A stretch of 25,924 bases of DNA from Haemophilus paracuniculus (GTDB lineage: Bacteria; Pseudomonadota; Gammaproteobacteria; Enterobacterales; Pasteurellaceae). The stretch is from contig NZ_MUYA01000002.1 of assembly GCF_002015115.1 (NCBI RefSeq), positions 66,607-92,530 on the forward strand, given 5' to 3'. Made by a program: the position numbers and the translations under genes. This document shows positions 14,191-21,847 of this stretch, in pieces. The notes under the pieces were generated by a model, which had not been told where the DNA came from, did not search any database, and saw only the letters and a list, made by a program, of their open reading frames with translations. How positions within the stretch are numbered: position 1 is the stretch's first letter; every line of letters begins with the position of its first letter.

Positions 14191-15012
14191 ATGAACTTTA
14201 AAAAACTACTCGGCATTGCCCTTGTTGCAGCCCTTGCTTTAACTGGCTGTAAAGACGAAAAAACAACCACCACCGCCCCAGCGGAAAAGCAAAAACCATT
14301 GAAAATTGGGGTGATGACAGGGCCTGAGGCTCAAACCACGGAAATTGCCGTGAAAATTGCCAAAGAGAAATATGGCTTGGACGTTGAATTGGTGCAATTT
14401 ACCGAATACACCCAGCCAAATGCAGCGTTACACGTTAAGGATTTAGACGCGAATGCGTTCCAAACTGTGCCGTATATGGAACAAGAGAGCAAAGATCGTG
14501 GCTACAAAATGGCGATTATCGGCAATACTTTCGTTTACCCGATTGCTGCTTACTCGAAAAAAGTGAAAAAATTGGACGAATTGAAAGAAGGTGCAGTGAT
14601 TGCGATTCCAAATAACCCAAGCAACGCAGGGCGTGCTTTGTTGTTATTGCAAGCAAACGGCTTGATTAGCTTAAAAGATCCGAAAAACCTCTTTTCAACG
14701 GAAAACGACATCATCGAAAATCCGAAAAAAGTGCAAATCAAGCAAGTGGATTCCGCACTATTAACCCGAGCCTTAGATGATGTGGATCTCGCCGTGATCA
14801 ACAATACCTACGCAGGTCAAGTAGGATTAAGCCCAGAGAAAGATGGTGTGATCGTGGAAGCTAAGGATTCGCCGTATGTGAATTTGATCACCAGCCGTGA
14901 AGACAACAAAGACGACCCACGTTTACAAACCTTCTTAAAAGCGTTCCAAACCGAAGAAGTTTACCAAGAAGCGGTGAAATTATTTAACGGTGGGGTTGTG
15001 AAGGGGTGGTAA
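14191..15012 (+). CDS. metQ: MetQ-type methionine-binding lipoprotein, paralogue 2
   Basis: 273 residues, signal MNFKKLLGIALVAALALTGC with Cys20 lipidated. It aligns end to end with paralogue 1: IGVMTGPEAQTTEIAVKIAK, DANAFQTVPYMEQESKDRGY, GNTFVYPIAAYSKKVKK, AIPNNPSNAGRALLLLQANG, INNTYAGQVGLSPEKDG. It differs at the ligand-region segment, with FQTVPYMEQ where the other two copies have FQHKPYLDK, which may change specificity. Separated from paralogue 1 by 265 bases of palindromic repeats, it may be expressed from its own promoter. Shine-Dalgarno AAGGAT at 14179-14184. Confidence 0.95.
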   Translation: MNFKKLLGIALVAALALTGCKDEKTTTTAPAEKQKPLKIGVMTGPEAQTTEIAVKIAKEKYGLDVELVQFTEYTQPNAALHVKDLDANAFQTVPYMEQESKDRGYKMAIIGNTFVYPIAAYSKKVKKLDELKEGAVIAIPNNPSNAGRALLLLQANGLISLKDPKNLFSTENDIIENPKKVQIKQVDSALLTRALDDVDLAVINNTYAGQVGLSPEKDGVIVEAKDSPYVNLITSREDNKDDPRLQTFLKAFQTEEVYQEAVKLFNGGVVKGW

Positions 15013-15051
15013 TTTAGCCCTTGCAAGCGGTGGGATTTCCACAAATTTTTG

Positions 15052-15201
15052 CCCTCTCCCTGAGTTAGCTTCTTAACGAAGCTAACTCTGTCCCTCTCCC
15101 ACAAGTGGACGAGGGTTAATTTTAAGCTCGCTCAACACTCTCTCCCTCTTGTGGGAGAGAGACAGCAAGAAATACGTTTAGTATTTCTTGCAGAGAGAGG
15201 G
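15052..15201. repeat. Nested palindromic repeat, element C
   Basis: The first half of the 450-base gap between metQ-2 and metQ-3. A long inverted repeat (ccctctccc / gggagagag, and cccacaag / cttgtggg) carries on each side a separate perfect side hairpin: gagttagcttc-ttaac-gaagctaactc (15062-15088) and gcaagaaatac-gttta-gtatttcttgc (15165-15191). The side hairpins differ in sequence, while the outer arms match. USS cores flank it at 15024-15032 and 15205-15213. Confidence 0.85.
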
Positions 15202-15240
15202 CAAACAAGCGGTAAGATTTCCACTGATTTTTGCAATGTA

Positions 15241-15352
15241 CACCCCTCTTTGAAAAAGAGGGGCTGGGGGAGATTTAAAGCGATTTTAAATCTCACACGA
15301 GCGTAATTTTAGCTGACAAATCTCCCCTAACCCCTCTTTGCTAAAGAGGGGA
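15241..15352. repeat. Nested palindromic repeat, element D
   Basis: The second repeat in the metQ-2/metQ-3 gap. Two hairpins, cccctcttt-gaa-aaagagggg (15243-15263) and cccctcttt-gct-aaagagggg (15331-15351), end an inverted repeat whose arms are ggggagattt / aaatctcccc. Between them is gatttaaa-gcgat-tttaaatc (15272-15292). This unit type looks like a mobile or amplified small palindromic element. Confidence 0.85.
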
Positions 15353-15397
15353 ACTGATCGAGCAAGTAAAAATTTTGTTACCTGATTTTGACTTAAC

Positions 15398-15439
15398 AAG
15401 CGGTAGGATCTTAAAAAATTTCAACAAATCCTACCGCTT
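15398..15439. terminator. Inverted pair of uptake sequences, terminator-like
   Basis: AAGCGGTAGGAT (15398-15409) and ATCCTACCGCTT (15428-15439) form a perfect 12-bp stem with an 18-base A/T-rich loop. Paired, oppositely oriented USS often serve as terminators in Pasteurellaceae. Here the pair stands just before metQ-3, only 12 bases upstream of AAGGAA. Confidence 0.7.
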
Positions 15440-15462
15440 ACTATTAACCATAAGGAACTATT

Positions 15463-16254
15463 ATGAATTTTAAAAAACTTATCTCATTTTCCGTTTTATC
15501 CGCCTTGTTTTTAATAGGCTGTAACGAAAAATCCAACGTGTTGAAAGTAGGGGTGATTTCGGGGCCGGAACATCAAGTGATGGAAGTGGCGGTGCAGGTG
15601 GCGAAGCAGAAATATAACCGAGATGTGGAATTGGTGGTGTTTACCGATTATTCCTCGCCAAATGAGGCGTTGAATAAGGGCGATATGGATTTAAATGCGT
15701 TCCAGCACAAGCCGTATCTTGATAAAGAAATTCAAGACAAGGGTTACAAGCTCGTGCCAGTCGGCAATACCTTTGTTTACCCGATTGCCGCTTATTCTAA
15801 AAAGATCAAATCCCTTGATGAGCTGAAAAATGGCGACACGATTGCAGTACCAAATGATCCGACTAACCTCGGGCGTGCCTTGATTTTGTTGGAAAAACAG
15901 GGGCTGATTAAGCTCAAAGACAGCAGCAATTTGCAATCGACCCAAGTGGATATTGTCGAAAATCCGAAAAATCTACAAATCCAAGCGATTGAAGCCCCGT
16001 TGCTGCCTCGCACCCTTGATGATGTGGCGTTTTCGATTATCAACACCACCTACGCAGGGCAAATCGGCTTGACCCCAACCAAAGACGGCTTGTTTGTGGA
16101 AGATAAAAATTCGCCCTATGTGAACTTGATCGTGGCTCGCCAAAGCAATAAAGACAGCGAAGCGGTGAAAGATTTCGTCAAAGCCTACCAATCAGACGAA
16201 GTGTTCAACAAAGCGAACGAAGTGTTTAAAGGGGCAATGGTAAAAGGGTGGTAA
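15463..16254 (+). CDS. metQ: MetQ-type methionine-binding lipoprotein, paralogue 3
   Basis: 263 residues, signal MNFKKLISFSVLSALFLIGC with Cys20 lipidated; the linker after the Cys is about ten residues shorter than in the other two. Family motifs: VGVISGPEHQVMEVAVQVAK, LNAFQHKPYLDKEIQDKGY, GNTFVYPIAAYSKKIK, AVPNDPTNLGRALILLEKQG, INTTYAGQIG. Its binding segment resembles paralogue 1 (FQHKPYLDK). All three proteins end in VKGW. Shine-Dalgarno AAGGAA. Upstream stands a terminator-like USS pair, so a separate promoter or weak read-through seems likely. Confidence 0.95.
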   Translation: MNFKKLISFSVLSALFLIGCNEKSNVLKVGVISGPEHQVMEVAVQVAKQKYNRDVELVVFTDYSSPNEALNKGDMDLNAFQHKPYLDKEIQDKGYKLVPVGNTFVYPIAAYSKKIKSLDELKNGDTIAVPNDPTNLGRALILLEKQGLIKLKDSSNLQSTQVDIVENPKNLQIQAIEAPLLPRTLDDVAFSIINTTYAGQIGLTPTKDGLFVEDKNSPYVNLIVARQSNKDSEAVKDFVKAYQSDEVFNKANEVFKGAMVKGW

Positions 16255-16260
16255 TTCTTG

Positions 16261-16372
16261 CCCCCTTCGGCTTCGCTATGCTCAACCACTTCCCCCGTAA
16301 ACGGGGGAAGATCCAATAATGAGATCTGCCCTCGCTTGCGGGGGAAGTCCCTGCGAAGCAGGGGTAGGGGGT
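16261..16372. repeat. Nested palindromic repeat, element E
   Basis: It lies between the convergent metQ-3 and fadJ. The outer arms are cccccttcgg-type and gtaggggg; inside are cttccccc-gtaaac-gggggaag (16289-16310) and ccctgc-gaa-gcaggg (16349-16363). A USS follows at 16373-16381, opposed by taccccttg (16409-16417). It could act as a bidirectional terminator. Confidence 0.75.
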
Positions 16373-16407
16373 AACAAGCGGTGGTTTTTGGTGGAAATTT
16401 TCAGAAA

Positions 16408-18525
16408 TCATACCCCTTGCAAGCCAGCTTGTTGTAGTAGCCAGTCGCACGGGGCGAAGCGTTCGCCATATTTTTGTTGGTGCAGTTGTAGCTGCTTGAC
16501 GATTTCCGCCGCCCCCACTTTTTGAATGTAGGCGTAAATGCCGCCGCGAAACTCTGGGAAACCTAAGCCCAGCACCGAAGCCACATTGCCTTCGTCCGTT
16601 GAGCGGATTACCTCATCTTGCAAGCACCAGCACGCCTCGTTCAACATTCTTAGCAAACAACGGCGGGCGATCTCTTCCGCTTCCAAATCGTTGCGGGTAA
16701 TGGTTTCCATCACGTGATAAATACTTTTATCTTCGTGTAGGCGTTCCCCTTTGGAATTGTACATATAGAAACCACGCTTGTTTTTACGCCCTTTGCGTTC
16801 GTTGCGGATCAGCAGATCCACCTGTTCTGGCAGGCTAAAACGGTCGCCGAGTTGTTGCAATAGGGCAGGGTTGGATTTCACGATCACGTCTAGCCCCATT
16901 TCATCGATCATCGCCAAAGGTCCTTGTTTAAAGCCAAATTCTTGCAACGAGCGGTCTATAAATTCAATTGCTTCGCCGTCAATCACGCATTGAATTGCTT
17001 CTAACAGGAACGGGGTCAAAATGCGGTTGATAAAAAAACCTTGTTTATCGGCAACCAACAGCGGAATTTTGCCCTGCTGGATCGCAAAGTGAATGGCGGT
17101 AGCGATAGTGCGTTCGCTCGTGCCTTGGTGGGGAATGATTTCCACCATTTTTTGTTTGGTAACGGGGCTGAAATAGTGGAAGCCGATCACATTTTCTGGG
17201 CGTTTTGCCACCGAGGCGATCTCTTTGATCGCAAAGGTTGAGGTATTGGTGGCGAAAATGGCGTGTTCATCGTAATAGGCTTCGCTCTCTTGAACCATTT
17301 TCTGTTTGAGGGCGAGATCTTCATACACCGCCTCAATGATAAAGTCGGTCGATTTCGCTGCCACCAAGCGTTCGCCACCTGTGATTAGGTTCATTCGCTC
17401 GATCATTTCCCCGTGGCGAAGTTGCTTTTTGTGCATTTTTTGCTGCATTAGCTCATAGCAATTCCGCAACGCTTTTTGAATTTCAGAGGGGTGAATATCC
17501 TTAATTCGCACGGGAATTTTGGCGTGGTAGGCGGTGATGTAAGCGATGCCCGCCCCCATAAATCCACTGCCGAGAATGCTCACTTGCGACACATCTCGCA
17601 CGTCCCCTTGAATTTGGTAACGATCTTTCATCGCCCGTTGGGTACGTTTGAGATCGATTAACACCTTAGATTGTTCGGTGCGGAACAGTTCCACCAAGGC
17701 TTGCTGTTCTAACGCCAAGCCTGCTTTGAAGTGCGGTTCTTGCAATAAATTGAGCAAATGTGGCACGGCAGGGTAGTTGCCGAAGGATTTTGACCAAACT
17801 TGATTTTCGGTGCGAGCCAGATATTTTTGACGGAAAATGGCATTACCTTCGAGCTGTTTTCGCCATTTTTTCAGCAAGGCAAGCGGTCGTTTGTGGTCGA
17901 TTTTTGCCACTTGATTGTCCAGTAATTTTTGGTAAGCCACCTCAAACAGACGGCTGGACGGCACGGCTTGATCGACCAAACCTAATTTTAACGCTCGTTC
18001 CACGCCAATTTTGTAGCCCGAAAGCAGCAACGGCGTGGCATTTTGTAAGCCGATTAAACGGGGTAAGCGTTGCGTGCCACCCGCAAACGGCAAAATGCCC
18101 GAGCGGATTTGGGGCATTGCGAATTTGGTGTAGCTTTCATCGCTGGCGATGCGATAATCACAAGCGAGGGCGAGTTCTAACCCCACGCCGTAGCATAAGC
18201 CGTCAATCGCCGCTAATACAGGCACTTTCAACACATTCAGCTCTCGCATTACCGCTTGTGCCTCTTGCGAAAAGGCGAGTAGTTGAGCGTCCGTTTTCTC
18301 TTTTAATAAACTTGGTTTGAAACCTTTGATGAAATGGCGAGGTTTTGCCGAAATAAACAGCACCGCACGGGCTTGTTGATAAAGCACCGAACCGATCACT
18401 TGGCGTAATTGTTGGGCGAAGGTTTCGGGTAGCCAGTTGGCGAAATTGTCGGGGGCGTTGATGCGGACAATCGCAATGCGGTTATCGTCAATCTCGACTT
18501 GAAATGATGAGAGTTGTTCGTTCAT
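16408..18525 (-). CDS. fadJ: FadJ-like multifunctional beta-oxidation protein
   Basis: 705 residues (E. coli FadJ 714). Order: enoyl-CoA hydratase/isomerase domain (1-190), 3-hydroxyacyl-CoA dehydrogenase NAD-binding part (about 310-490) with GSGFMGAGI, then C-terminal helical domains (from about 495). The dehydrogenase looks intact: GFHYFSP carries the catalytic His and KMVEIIP the Glu. The hydratase half is altered: Glu117 (GLELAL) is kept, but Gln139 (AMPQIRSGI) replaces the second catalytic Glu (PEVQLGL in E. coli FadJ), the AGAD oxyanion motif is KGFKP (67-71), and GGG is GVG (113-115). It lies 8 bases after fadI; Shine-Dalgarno GGGGAAAA. Family membership is sure; the full FadJ reaction set is doubtful. 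Confidence 0.88.
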   Translation of the reverse strand: MNEQLSSFQVEIDDNRIAIVRINAPDNFANWLPETFAQQLRQVIGSVLYQQARAVLFISAKPRHFIKGFKPSLLKEKTDAQLLAFSQEAQAVMRELNVLKVPVLAAIDGLCYGVGLELALACDYRIASDESYTKFAMPQIRSGILPFAGGTQRLPRLIGLQNATPLLLSGYKIGVERALKLGLVDQAVPSSRLFEVAYQKLLDNQVAKIDHKRPLALLKKWRKQLEGNAIFRQKYLARTENQVWSKSFGNYPAVPHLLNLLQEPHFKAGLALEQQALVELFRTEQSKVLIDLKRTQRAMKDRYQIQGDVRDVSQVSILGSGFMGAGIAYITAYHAKIPVRIKDIHPSEIQKALRNCYELMQQKMHKKQLRHGEMIERMNLITGGERLVAAKSTDFIIEAVYEDLALKQKMVQESEAYYDEHAIFATNTSTFAIKEIASVAKRPENVIGFHYFSPVTKQKMVEIIPHQGTSERTIATAIHFAIQQGKIPLLVADKQGFFINRILTPFLLEAIQCVIDGEAIEFIDRSLQEFGFKQGPLAMIDEMGLDVIVKSNPALLQQLGDRFSLPEQVDLLIRNERKGRKNKRGFYMYNSKGERLHEDKSIYHVMETITRNDLEAEEIARRCLLRMLNEACWCLQDEVIRSTDEGNVASVLGLGFPEFRGGIYAYIQKVGAAEIVKQLQLHQQKYGERFAPCDWLLQQAGLQGV

Positions 18526-18533
18526 TTTTTCCC

Positions 18534-19838
18534 CTATTCGCTTTCTAAAACCATTGCCGCCCCTAAGCCACCTAATCCGCTGGACGCCACCACCGAAGTG
18601 CCGCCGCCTTTGCGTTTGAGGGCGTAGAGGGATTGAATCACAAGGCGTAAGCTTGTTACCGCCCGTGGATTGCCGAACGCAATCGAACCGCCGAAGACGT
18701 TGAGTTTGTCAAGGTCGATTTTGCCGATACAAGCGGTGCGATTTAACGTATTTTTGGCAAATTCAGCCGATTCAAACAGGCGAACATTCGCCAAAATTTG
18801 GCTTGCCGAAGATTCGTGAATGTCGATGTAATCCATATCCTCCAACGCCATATTGGCTCGTTCGAGGGCGATGGCAGTGGCAATGCTTGCCCCCGAGAAC
18901 ATATTTTCCCAAATCTCGTTGCCCGTGATCGCATAGCTACGAATATAGCCGAGGGGCGTTAAGCCGAGGGCTTTGGCACGGTTTTCATTCATCAACAGCA
19001 CCGCCGCCGAGCCGTCCACGGGTTGCGGGATATTGGCTTCGGTAACGGTGGCGTAAGGTTTGTTCACAATCGGCGAGAATCGTTGATAGTGAGCGGGGCG
19101 AGTGGCGGCGGCAGAGAGGGTATCCGACACCACGAAATCCGTGTAAGGGCGAGGGAATGAGGGCATTACTTCCTCTTTGAGCAAGCCTAATTTCCACGCA
19201 TTCATTGCTTTTTCGTTGGAATAACGGGCAAATTCGTCTTGTTCGGCTCGGCTGATGTTATAGCGTTGAGCCATTTGTTCCGAATGTTCGGCAACGGACA
19301 TTTGGGTCATAAAATCTTTGAGATTGACCCCGTGCGGTTTGAGATCTCGCCACGAAAATTGGCGGAACAAGCGGTATTTATCTTCCAAACTTGGGGCGGT
19401 AAAAATCGCTTTGAATTTTTGGATTACGCGGGGGCTAATGCTGAGTGGGGCGTTGGAAATGGAATCCGCCCCCCCTGCGATCCCTGCATTGATCGAACCG
19501 CTAATAATACTGCCCGCCACATTGACGATTGCCTGCAAGCCCGACAAGCACGAGCTACTGAGGCTGTACGCTTGCAAATGGGGCATACTCAATGCCACGG
19601 CGATTTCACGGGCAGGGTTAGGAATATCAGGTTGTTGAATCACTTGCCCGAAAACCAGTTGGGCGATCTCTTTGCGTTCAATGGCGGTGCGACTTAATAA
19701 TTCGTTGGTTACCATTGCCCCGAGGTTGGTGGCGTAGGAATCTTTGAAGCCCGAATCTCGGCGGACAAAAGGGGAACGTAATCCTGCCACAATGGCGACT
19801 CGTTCGCCGAGGGGCGTTTTGAGATTTTGTGTTGGCAT
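18534..19838 (-). CDS. fadI: FadI-like thiolase, active-site residues replaced
   Basis: 434 residues (E. coli FadI 436), colinear with it over the full length. In FadI the thiolase splits 3-ketoacyl-CoA with CoA, the last step of the beta-oxidation cycle. The nucleophile Cys97 (SLSSSCLSGLQA) is kept. The C-terminal GHP motif is GNPRAV, so the catalytic His is Asn390, and the second catalytic Cys (TACAAGG in E. coli) is Ser420 (ASSGLGG). The third motif is HESSASQ instead of HEAFAAQ. All these codons were checked on the minus strand (AAT, AGC). It may acylate but not complete thiolysis. Cotranscribed with fadJ. It could alternatively be a divergent thiolase-like protein with a new role. Confidence 0.85.
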   Translation of the reverse strand: MPTQNLKTPLGERVAIVAGLRSPFVRRDSGFKDSYATNLGAMVTNELLSRTAIERKEIAQLVFGQVIQQPDIPNPAREIAVALSMPHLQAYSLSSSCLSGLQAIVNVAGSIISGSINAGIAGGADSISNAPLSISPRVIQKFKAIFTAPSLEDKYRLFRQFSWRDLKPHGVNLKDFMTQMSVAEHSEQMAQRYNISRAEQDEFARYSNEKAMNAWKLGLLKEEVMPSFPRPYTDFVVSDTLSAAATRPAHYQRFSPIVNKPYATVTEANIPQPVDGSAAVLLMNENRAKALGLTPLGYIRSYAITGNEIWENMFSGASIATAIALERANMALEDMDYIDIHESSASQILANVRLFESAEFAKNTLNRTACIGKIDLDKLNVFGGSIAFGNPRAVTSLRLVIQSLYALKRKGGGTSVVASSGLGGLGAAMVLESE

Positions 19839-19923
19839 TTGGCTTTCCGTTAGGTAAAAATGGCGTTATTTTAGCACGCCCAATTAGAAAAGAAATAAAG
19901 GAACAGGAATTTTAGGGGGAATG

Positions 19924-19952
19924 TTCAATAAGGCGGAAAATTTCAGTATAAT
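19924..19952 (+). promoter_or_regulatory. Candidate degS promoter
   Basis: A consensus -10 TATAAT (19947-19952) with a weak -35 TTCAAT (19924-19929) at 17 bases, ending about 30 bases upstream of the degS start. Confidence 0.5.
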
Positions 19953-19985
19953 TGCCGACAATTTTTGCGTAAAACAGAGGGAATG

Positions 19986-21038
19986 ATGATTAAAAAAATT
20001 CTACAAGCGGTCGGATTCGGGCTTTTTTGTGCCTTTCTCATTCTCTTTGTCGCCCCGATAATCAATAAATCTGGGCGAACGTTCAACCTGTTTTCCCCCG
20101 ATGTAGTGAGCTACCATAGTGCAGTCAAACAAGCCTCGCCAGCGGTGGTCAATATCTACACCCAAATTTTGGATAACACCAGCAGTAGCGGTTATCGCCT
20201 CAACCTTGGTTCAGGCGTGATTATGTCGGACAAGGGCTATATTCTTACCAATAAACACGTCATCAAAGATGCTTATCAGGTAACGGTTTACCTGCAATCG
20301 GGGGCGAATTTTAATGCGAGTTTGGTGGGATCGGACACCCTCACCGATTTGGCGGTGCTGAAAATCGCAGGCGACAAATTGCCGACCATTCCACAAAATA
20401 AAGATCGCAAAGTGCAGGTGGGCGATGTGGTGCTGGCGATTGGCAACCCCTACAATTTGGGGCAGAGCGTAACGCAGGGGATCATTAGTGCCACGGGGCG
20501 GAATACTCTTTCCGACCGCAATCGCCAAAATTTTATTCAAACCGATGCCCCAATCAGTAAAGGTAATTCGGGCGGGGCGTTGATTAACACCGCAGGGGAA
20601 TTGATCGGGATTAACACCATTAGCCTCAAAAACAGTGGCGAAGTGAAAGAGTTAAGCATCACGGGCGAAGACACTATTGCCGAGGGGTTGAATTTTGCGA
20701 TTCCAATTAGCCAAGCGGTTGATGTAATGAACAAAATCATCAAAGACGGGCGTGTGATTCGCGGCTATTTCGGCGTAACCAGTGCTCTCTTTTTGGCAAG
20801 CCAAGGCGAAAGAGGGGTGTTGATTACAGGGGTGGCAGAAAACGGCCCTGCCGCCCAAGCAGGGATTCGCCCGAATGATATTGTGCTGAAAATCGGCAAA
20901 GTGGAAGCGGTTTCGCCGTCGCAAATGATGGAAGTGTTGGCAAATATGAAGCCGAATACCACCGTTAAAGTGTTGGTGTGGCGACAAGGGCAAGAGCTTG
21001 AATTTAATGTAACTATTGGCGAATTTCCAGAGCCATAA
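19986..21038 (+). CDS. degS: Envelope stress site-1 protease DegS
   Basis: 350 residues (E. coli 355); an ATG three bases earlier is equally possible, but this one sits better behind GAGGG. An N-terminal membrane anchor (ILQAVGFGLFCAFLILFVAP) holds a trypsin-like protease domain in the periplasm, followed by one PDZ domain (about 250-345). Catalytic triad: His in TNKHVIKDA, Asp in LTDLAVLKI, Ser in GNSGGALIN. In E. coli the PDZ senses misfolded porin C-termini and DegS cuts RseA to release sigma-E. One PDZ and an uncleaved anchor distinguish it from DegP/DegQ. A full 10-base USS lies within the anchor codons (20003-20012). Confidence 0.92.
   Translation: MIKKILQAVGFGLFCAFLILFVAPIINKSGRTFNLFSPDVVSYHSAVKQASPAVVNIYTQILDNTSSSGYRLNLGSGVIMSDKGYILTNKHVIKDAYQVTVYLQSGANFNASLVGSDTLTDLAVLKIAGDKLPTIPQNKDRKVQVGDVVLAIGNPYNLGQSVTQGIISATGRNTLSDRNRQNFIQTDAPISKGNSGGALINTAGELIGINTISLKNSGEVKELSITGEDTIAEGLNFAIPISQAVDVMNKIIKDGRVIRGYFGVTSALFLASQGERGVLITGVAENGPAAQAGIRPNDIVLKIGKVEAVSPSQMMEVLANMKPNTTVKVLVWRQGQELEFNVTIGEFPEP
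20003..20012 (+). repeat. Full DNA uptake sequence inside degS
   Basis: ACAAGCGGTC followed by GGATTC, translated as Q-A-V-G-F in the membrane anchor of DegS. It is one of the two perfect 10-mers seen. Confidence 0.8.
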
Positions 21039-21047
21039 CAAGCGGTC
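21038..21047 (+). repeat. Full DNA uptake sequence after degS
   Basis: ACAAGCGGTC overlapping the last base of the degS stop codon, followed by AGATTTTGAAAAATTTT, 35 bases before cmk. Confidence 0.8.
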
Positions 21048-21081
21048 AGATTTTGAAAAATTTTACAGAAAAGGATAATCA

Positions 21082-21756
21082 ATGAAAAATATCGTAATTA
21101 CAGTGGACGGCCCGAGCGGAGCAGGCAAAGGCACATTATGCCACGCCCTCGCCGATAAATTGGGCTTTGACTTTTTAGATTCAGGGGCGATTTATCGTAT
21201 TCTTGCCCTCGCTGCGGTAAAAAAAGGCGTTTCCCTTGATGATGAAGGGAAATTGGCGGAATTGGGTCGCCATTTGAACGTACAATTCGTGCCAGAAAAT
21301 GGCGAGATCCAAGTGATCCTTGATGATGAAAATGTCGGCGATCAAATCCGCACCGCCGAAGCAGGACAAAATGCCTCGAAAGTGGCTGTGTATCCGTTAG
21401 TGCGTGAAGCCCTTTTGCAACGTCAGCGTGATTTTAGTACCGAAAAAGGGCTGATCGCAGACGGTCGAGATATGGGGACGGTGGTCTTTCCAGAGGCTCA
21501 AATTAAGCTGTTTTTAGACGCGAGTGCAGAAGAACGTGCAAAAAGACGTGTAAAACAGTTGCAAGAAAAGGGATTTAATGCTAACTTTGACGAGATTTTA
21601 GCCGAGATTAAAGAGCGTGATTATCGAGATAGAAATCGAGCGGTCGCCCCGTTAGTCCCTGCTAAGGATGCGTTGTTACTTGATTCAACGCAGTTATCCA
21701 TTGACGAAGTGATTGAGCAAGCCTTGCAATATATCGCCTCGAAAATGGCAATTTAG
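21082..21756 (+). CDS. cmk: Cytidylate kinase
   Basis: 224 residues (E. coli 227). It phosphorylates CMP and dCMP to the diphosphates with ATP in the cytosol. The P-loop is GPSGAGKGT at residues 9-17; further family motifs are [14 protein letters not shown] (the NMP-binding Ser/Tyr), [14 protein letters not shown], and the lid region with [16 protein letters not shown]. Shine-Dalgarno AAGGA. It precedes rpsA, the ancient cmk-rpsA order of proteobacteria; an rpsA promoter could lie in the 3' end of cmk. Confidence 0.96.
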   Translation: MKNIVITVDGPSGAGKGTLCHALADKLGFDFLDSGAIYRILALAAVKKGVSLDDEGKLAELGRHLNVQFVPENGEIQVILDDENVGDQIRTAEAGQNASKVAVYPLVREALLQRQRDFSTEKGLIADGRDMGTVVFPEAQIKLFLDASAEERAKRRVKQLQEKGFNANFDEILAEIKERDYRDRNRAVAPLVPAKDALLLDSTQLSIDEVIEQALQYIASKMAI

Positions 21757-21760
21757 TCTG

Positions 21761-21847
21761 TTTGTTTATCAATGGATTGATAAACGATTGTTATCAACCC
21801 CGTTTAACAGGATGTTAGATGGATGTTTACTTTATAGAAGATTTATT
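21761..21847 (+). promoter_or_regulatory. rpsA leader, autoregulatory S1-binding hairpins
   Basis: The 91-base gap before rpsA holds a perfect 9-bp hairpin gtttatcaa-TGGA-ttgataaac (21764-21785) and a second one, taaca-GGA-tgtta (21805-21817), each exposing GGA in its loop. Gammaproteobacterial rpsA leaders use GGA-loop hairpins as the translation-control and S1-feedback element in place of a strong Shine-Dalgarno; here only AGAAG (21836-21840) is seen before the ATG. Confidence 0.75.

Noticed and set aside
13927..15440. CRISPR array between the metQ genes
   Set aside because: Repeats are few, differ in type and are palindromic modules without regular spacers; no cas gene is nearby.
16408..19838. 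fadI-fadJ as ordinary pseudogenes
   Set aside because: Both frames are full length with normal codon pattern, Shine-Dalgarno sites and tight spacing; only active-site residues differ.
21713..21847. N-terminal extension of rpsA by 45 residues
   Set aside because: It would overlap cmk and the hairpin leader; the S1 family starts at the ATG at 21848.
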